DNA from: Amedibacillus dolichus DSM 3991
Lineage (GTDB): Bacteria; Bacillota_I; Bacilli_A; Erysipelotrichales; Erysipelotrichaceae
NCBI RefSeq assembly: GCF_000154285.1
Contig: NZ_DS483475.1
Location: forward strand, 62,001-126,000
Direction of reading: 5' to 3'
Length of the DNA stretch: 64,000 nt
In this document: piece after piece, positions 60,721 through 64,000 of the stretch
How positions within the stretch are numbered: the stretch's first letter is position 1
Layout of the letters: every line of letters starts with the position of its first letter
Notes under the pieces: model-generated
What the model was told of the DNA's origin: nothing
Database searches by the model: none
The model's input: only the letters and a program-made list of their open reading frames with translations
Program-made: the position numbers and the translations under genes

Positions 60721-60876
60721 AGCTTCCAACCCTTTCCGCGTATATTCTCTAATAAATGAACGATTCCGATTTCCTTCATTTTCTTCTTTAGACGGGTCAT
60801 ATTAACCAATAATACATTCTCATCTAAATAATATCTATCATTCCATAGCTTTTCGAGCAGCTCTTCCTTACCGATA
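60717..60876 (-). pseudogene. Response regulator, C-terminal fragment
   Basis: On the minus strand this reads as the end of an OmpR-type winged helix: IGKEELLEKLWND, YYLDENVLLVNMTRLKKKM and NIRGKGWKL, then TGA overlapping the kinase start. The N-terminal part lies on the far side of the IS (62208-62708). Removing the IS and one ATA target copy rejoins the frame exactly, giving NEDKIIGKEELL. Confidence 0.9.
60874..60876. repeat. 3-bp target duplication (left), ATA
   Basis: ATA flanks the IS3 copy 2 on the left; the same ATA follows it at 62205-62207. Confidence 0.8.
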
Positions 60877-60926
60877 TGGTACTATGTCAAGATTTCGGAC
60901 AACTAAAATATAAGAATTTTCAATTT

Positions 60927-61745
60927 TTAGTTTAAATTATTCTGGTAGTAGTTTTTTTCATATTTGTTTGGAGATTGGTAATCACAATGAGAATGTATTC
61001 TTACTGTATTGTAAAATCCTTCTATGTATTCAAATACCATCTGATAAGCTTCTGAATAGTCATTTATCTTTTTTCTGTTTAGCCATTCTCTTTTTATCAA
61101 TGCATGAAATGATTCTATGCATGCATTATCCCATGGATTCCCTTTTTTAGAGTAACTGCCGATCATTCCTACCGTTAGATTATAGTATTTTTTTGATGTG
61201 AATTGAACACCTCTGTCACTGTGTATTACTACCGGATTATCTGTTTTTCTCCTCCTTTTTGCTTCTTCCAGACATTTTAATACTTCCTCTACTTCCATTG
61301 TTTTTGTTAGTTTCCAGGCTATTATTTTTCTTGAGTATAAATCCATTATACTTGTCAGATACACAAATCCTTCTTCCTGTGTCCAAATATAGGTTATATC
61401 TGTACACCAGGCTGAATTCGGCTTTTCAGGATTGAAATTACGTTTTAGAATATTCTTCAGTTTTGATGAAAAATCACTGTCCTTAGTGGTTATTGTGCAT
61501 GGTCTGATATAATGGGCTTTAATACCCATCTCACGCATAATATTGCCCACATATTTTTCGCTGACTTTTATTCCTGACTGATTCAGTTTTACAGTTATTT
61601 TCGGTGCTCCATAAATTTCATGTGATTCTTCATGAATTGCTTTTATTTTTTTACTGAGTTCTTGTTTTCTAACTTTTTGTTTAGAAGGTTTTCTGTTAAC
61701 ATAATCATAATATCCTGATTTACTGACATTAAGTTTATCGAGCAT
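60927..61745 (-). CDS. IS3-family transposase OrfB (copy 2)
   Basis: A 272-aa DDE catalytic subunit, identical to copy 1 except for His in KAIHEESHE. All three catalytic acidic residues are present, so the element may be active. Production as an OrfAB fusion through the upstream slippery site is expected. Confidence 0.92.
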   Translation of the reverse strand: MLDKLNVSKSGYYDYVNRKPSKQKVRKQELSKKIKAIHEESHEIYGAPKITVKLNQSGIKVSEKYVGNIMREMGIKAHYIRPCTITTKDSDFSSKLKNILKRNFNPEKPNSAWCTDITYIWTQEEGFVYLTSIMDLYSRKIIAWKLTKTMEVEEVLKCLEEAKRRRKTDNPVVIHSDRGVQFTSKKYYNLTVGMIGSYSKKGNPWDNACIESFHALIKREWLNRKKINDYSEAYQMVFEYIEGFYNTVRIHSHCDYQSPNKYEKNYYQNNLN

Positions 61746-61813
61746 ACCGGAAATCGAAGCATTATTATCATTCTGCTTTTTTATTTTGATTTGATAATAA
61801 AGTTCCTGTTTCG

Positions 61814-62104
61814 TTATTTTCCCAGTATGCCAATAGCCTTTTTTAAGACATCAAGCGCATCCTGTGTATCTTTAAGCTCCTTACGCAAACGAGCAATTTC
61901 TTTAGCTTCATCACTAGAGAAATTACCAGAACCTCTGGAAACAATAGTACCATTATTTTTATCAGCATCTTTCACCCATTTATGAACAGTACTGTCAGCA
62001 ATGTCAAAACGTTTAGCAATAGAAAGTTTAGATTCATCAGGATGATCAAGTACATACTGAACAACTCCTTGTTTAAATTCATCTGTAAATGTAGGTTTAG
62101 CCAT
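61814..62104 (-). CDS. IS3-family OrfA (copy 2)
   Basis: A 96-aa helix-turn-helix protein identical to that of copy 1. The slippery heptamer A-AAA-AAG lies at the plus-strand CTTTTTT, 61838-61844. After slippage the frame reads GYWHTGKITKQELYYQIK and continues without stop into OrfB. Confidence 0.9.
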   Translation of the reverse strand: MAKPTFTDEFKQGVVQYVLDHPDESKLSIAKRFDIADSTVHKWVKDADKNNGTIVSRGSGNFSSDEAKEIARLRKELKDTQDALDVLKKAIGILGK

Positions 62105-62204
62105 AATTAAATTCCTCTTCTTTCTGTGTTAATAATTTATGACAGTATACCATAAGATGCTTTAACTCTCACATTTAACTGATACGGTTTTTATTCTAGC
62201 ATCA

Positions 62205-62207
62205 ATA
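62205..62207. repeat. 3-bp target duplication (right), ATA
   Basis: Right copy of the ATA duplication of IS3 copy 2. Confidence 0.8.
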
Positions 62208-62708
62208 ATTTTATCTTCATTCATAAAGAAGTAATACAAAATACGAAATTCATTTCTTGTCAGTTCAATGCTTTGCTCCTGATATTTCAAAACAGATAAA
62301 TGTAAATCAAGAGTGCAGCCCTTTTTTCACAAGCTTACGGAAATTGTTCAGGTTTGATAGTTTCAATGCACGCTTGATCTTTTCAAGCAGAATAAGCGTG
62401 TCGTACGGCTTAGTGATAAAGTCAATTCCACCGGCTTGAATACTTTTTAATTCATCGGCATTTGTATCTCTGCTAGTTACAAAGATAATCGGTACTGACA
62501 TGACTTGTTTTATTTTCCTACATACTTCATAACCATTTTCATACGGCAGATTAATATCAAGCAAGACTAAGTCTACGCTATATTTTCTTAATTCCTCTAT
62601 CAGCTTTTCAAAATCAGTTAATAAAAGCGTTTCGTAGCCTTGTGTGCGCAATAGCTTAGAAAGCTCCAAACGAGTGATTTCATCATCTTCGATAATCGCT
62701 ATTTTCAT
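62208..62708 (-). pseudogene. Response regulator, N-terminal fragment with frameshift
   Basis: The receiver domain is intact: MKIAIIEDDEITRLELSKLL, phospho-acceptor Asp in VDLVLLDINLPYENG and the Lys in FITKPYD. The frame stops at 62307 after VKKGLHS because of a run of six A (plus-strand T6, 62322-62327). With five A it would read VKKGCTLDLHLSVLKYQEQ and then SIELTRNEFRILYYFF, the start of the winged-helix domain, up to the IS. The gene is thus doubly broken. It is an OmpR/BceR-type regulator for the kinase downstream. Confidence 0.88.
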
Positions 62709-62766
62709 TTTCTCACTTCCTTTACACCTTATTATATAAAATTCATAATAGGAGAGCTAGATAATT

Positions 62767-64000
62767 CTAACTCTCCTCATTGATATTTCGTTTGAAACCG
62801 ATATAGGTTGCTATCCAATAAATTCCGTAAACGAAGAAGAAAATTGCCAAACCACCTATGAAATAGAACAAGTAAATAAATTCATTTGCCAAAAGGACTT
62901 TATAAACATTGTTAAGTGAAGCTAACATACAGAAACTTGCAAGAATCGAATAAACAACCGGAACACCAAATAATATCAACAATTGTTTTCTGATTGTTTT
63001 AAATAAAGATTTATCATTTACACCTAATCTTTGCAATGTTTGATAACGATATTTGTACTTTGTAGAATCACTTAATGATTGAATAGCAAGAATTGTTCCA
63101 ACAGCAGAGATTAAAATAAAAGCAATATATAAGCAGATACTTGCCATAATAGCAGTCATAGTATTTTGTTCTTCTATAACAGTACCTCTTATGGATACTC
63201 TATAATATTCATTATGTGTTGTTCCACCTTCATCTTCTACTACCAATAAATGATTTAATTCCGTTGCTAACTTTTCTTCTAATTTTGCAGTCGTTTCCTC
63301 TTTTGTATCAACGATTAAGTGTTCTTCTAATATTTCCAATCCTTCCACATATTCATCAGGAATAACAGCTATAAATCTGCCTCTACTTGTCATGCTAAGC
63401 CAAAAAGATTTTGTGTCAATTCCTTTTAAATGTAAATCTCTATTAGAAATTTTAAGATTTTTTATATCATTGTTATCTTCAACTATATAAAGTGATTGAC
63501 TATCAGTTAAAAGAAAATACTCATTCTCTTTTAACTCTATTGTATCCATTCCTCTTAATTTCAATAAGGTATTGTAATCACTTAACTTCATTACTGGATC
63601 AAATTTATAAAATTGTTCGTCTCCATAAAGACTTTGTAATTGATGATTTGAATCTTTATAAACATTATATTCAAAGGTTTTATTAATTGTATAATCTTCA
63701 TCAATCACAGCTACATATTCATTAAAGTCATCAAATGGTTGTTTTGGGTCAAAGACATGCACATCATACGGTGCAGTCTGCTCTATACTGCTCTTATACA
63801 CACCTTTATTGATACTAGAAAAATTCAGACATAGCATGGAAAGCGTCCCAAACGTAAAATTCATCGTTCTTGCCTTCGACGCAAAAGTTCTTGTAACAAA
63901 GAGATTATCTTTTTGATATTTCATTTTTTTACTTTTTAGCAGAATTGATAATAACATATCAGCACAAGTTGCAGAAATACCATAAATACTGATTATTAAC
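62767..64000 (-). CDS. BceB-type ABC permease (5' end beyond window)
   Basis: This is the C-terminal part (at least 410 aa) of an FtsX-fold permease. The frame is open to the window edge, reading ISIYGISATCADM before the first internal Met at 63957. A conserved KYQKDNLFVTRTFASKARTMN segment (core DNLFVTRTFASKA) precedes a membrane helix. A large extracellular domain of about 200 residues follows, and then three final helices. This layout is that of BceB-type transporters for antimicrobial-peptide resistance. It lies 58 nt upstream of the response regulator on the same strand. Confidence 0.82.
   Translation of the reverse strand, partial: LIISIYGISATCADMLLSILLKSKKMKYQKDNLFVTRTFASKARTMNFTFGTLSMLCLNFSSINKGVYKSSIEQTAPYDVHVFDPKQPFDDFNEYVAVIDEDYTINKTFEYNVYKDSNHQLQSLYGDEQFYKFDPVMKLSDYNTLLKLRGMDTIELKENEYFLLTDSQSLYIVEDNNDIKNLKISNRDLHLKGIDTKSFWLSMTSRGRFIAVIPDEYVEGLEILEEHLIVDTKEETTAKLEEKLATELNHLLVVEDEGGTTHNEYYRVSIRGTVIEEQNTMTAIMASICLYIAFILISAVGTILAIQSLSDSTKYKYRYQTLQRLGVNDKSLFKTIRKQLLILFGVPVVYSILASFCMLASLNNVYKVLLANEFIYLFYFIGGLAIFFFVYGIYWIATYIGFKRNINEES

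Larger units (their letters stand above)
60877..62204 (-). mobile_element. IS3-family insertion sequence, copy 2
   Basis: A 1328-bp element with ends TGGTACTA and TAGCATCA and a 3-bp ATA target duplication. It is inserted in the DNA-binding domain of a response regulator gene. It is in the same orientation as copy 1 and almost identical, which implies recent transposition. Confidence 0.95.

Noticed and set aside
1-64000. CRISPR arrays, tRNA/rRNA genes, prophage or toxin-antitoxin loci
   Set aside because: I looked for regular repeats, tRNA cloverleaf patterns and typical protein motifs and saw none that I could support.

Overview
The window is chromosomal DNA of a low-GC, endospore-forming Firmicute. 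Direct evidence is a run of sporulation genes (dpaA/dpaB, spoIVA, spoIIM, spo0A, spoIVB, a spoIIIAH-like gene, a Cse60-like gene), a comG competence operon, a tyrosyl T-box leader and A-rich Shine-Dalgarno starts. Gene order follows several Bacillus subtilis neighbourhoods (pepV-trmB-ytpP-murC-ytxG-ccpA-tyrS; cmk-der-spoIVA-hup; yqhY-nusB-xseAB-ispA-dxs-yqxC-recN-spoIVB-spo0A; spoIIM-xerD), but folD, argR, gpsA and sftA are missing from their usual places. I infer an Erysipelotrichia-like gut Firmicute; this rests on overall character and not on a marker gene. I see no rRNA, tRNA or CRISPR array.

Layout. 1-2.2 kb: the end of a bacteriocin-type ABC exporter and an anchored unknown protein. 2.4-10.4 kb: pepV, trmB, a thioredoxin-like protein, an acidic protein with a duplicated SPxxG motif, murC, ytxG/ytxH-like genes, a CcpA-like regulator and T-box-controlled tyrS. 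10.4-13 kb: a dipicolinate operon (dpaA-dpaB-dapA) followed by small Cse60-like and DUF1540 genes. 13.1-17.8 kb: lipoprotein, murJ, rsuA, folA, pdp. 17.8-19.7 kb: a nested insertion-sequence scar. 19.75-23.6 kb: the comG operon, including a 55-aa ComGE-like pseudopilin. 23.7-30.9 kb: efp, an unknown coiled-coil membrane protein, cmk, der, prfC, spoIVA, hup. 31-32.4 kb: an AT-rich accessory pair (membrane protein and MerR regulator). 32.5-35.5 kb: gatD-murT and a lone purC.

From 35.5 to 51.2 kb nearly everything is on the minus strand: a surface protein, mrp, xerD, trmN6, spoIIM, dinB, spo0A, spoIVB, recN, tlyA, dxs, ispA, xseB, xseA, nusB, a 5'-nucleotidase and an Asp23 protein. Then come an ABC exporter whose ATPase is frameshifted, a lone spoIIIAH-like gene, a divergent RelA/SpoT-domain protein, ribF, truB and, on the plus strand, ttcA.

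The right end holds a Bce-type resistance/sensing module on the minus strand (permease, response regulator, histidine kinase). Its response regulator is broken twice: by a 1328-bp IS3-family element with a 3-bp target duplication, and by a one-base expansion of a poly-A tract. A near-identical copy of this IS lies at 18.3-19.6 kb inside a remnant of an IS1182-like element, which itself landed in the pdp terminator and is flanked by a 21-bp direct repeat of that hairpin.

I did not find a wholly new defence or metabolic system. The most informative observations are the reconstructable IS insertion, the nested IS with an apparent read-through guard, the two poly-A frameshifts in transport and sensing modules, the divergent RSH-like protein, an EF-P with a non-canonical tip loop, the SPxxG protein in the sftA position, and three sigma-E-like promoters with identical spacing.
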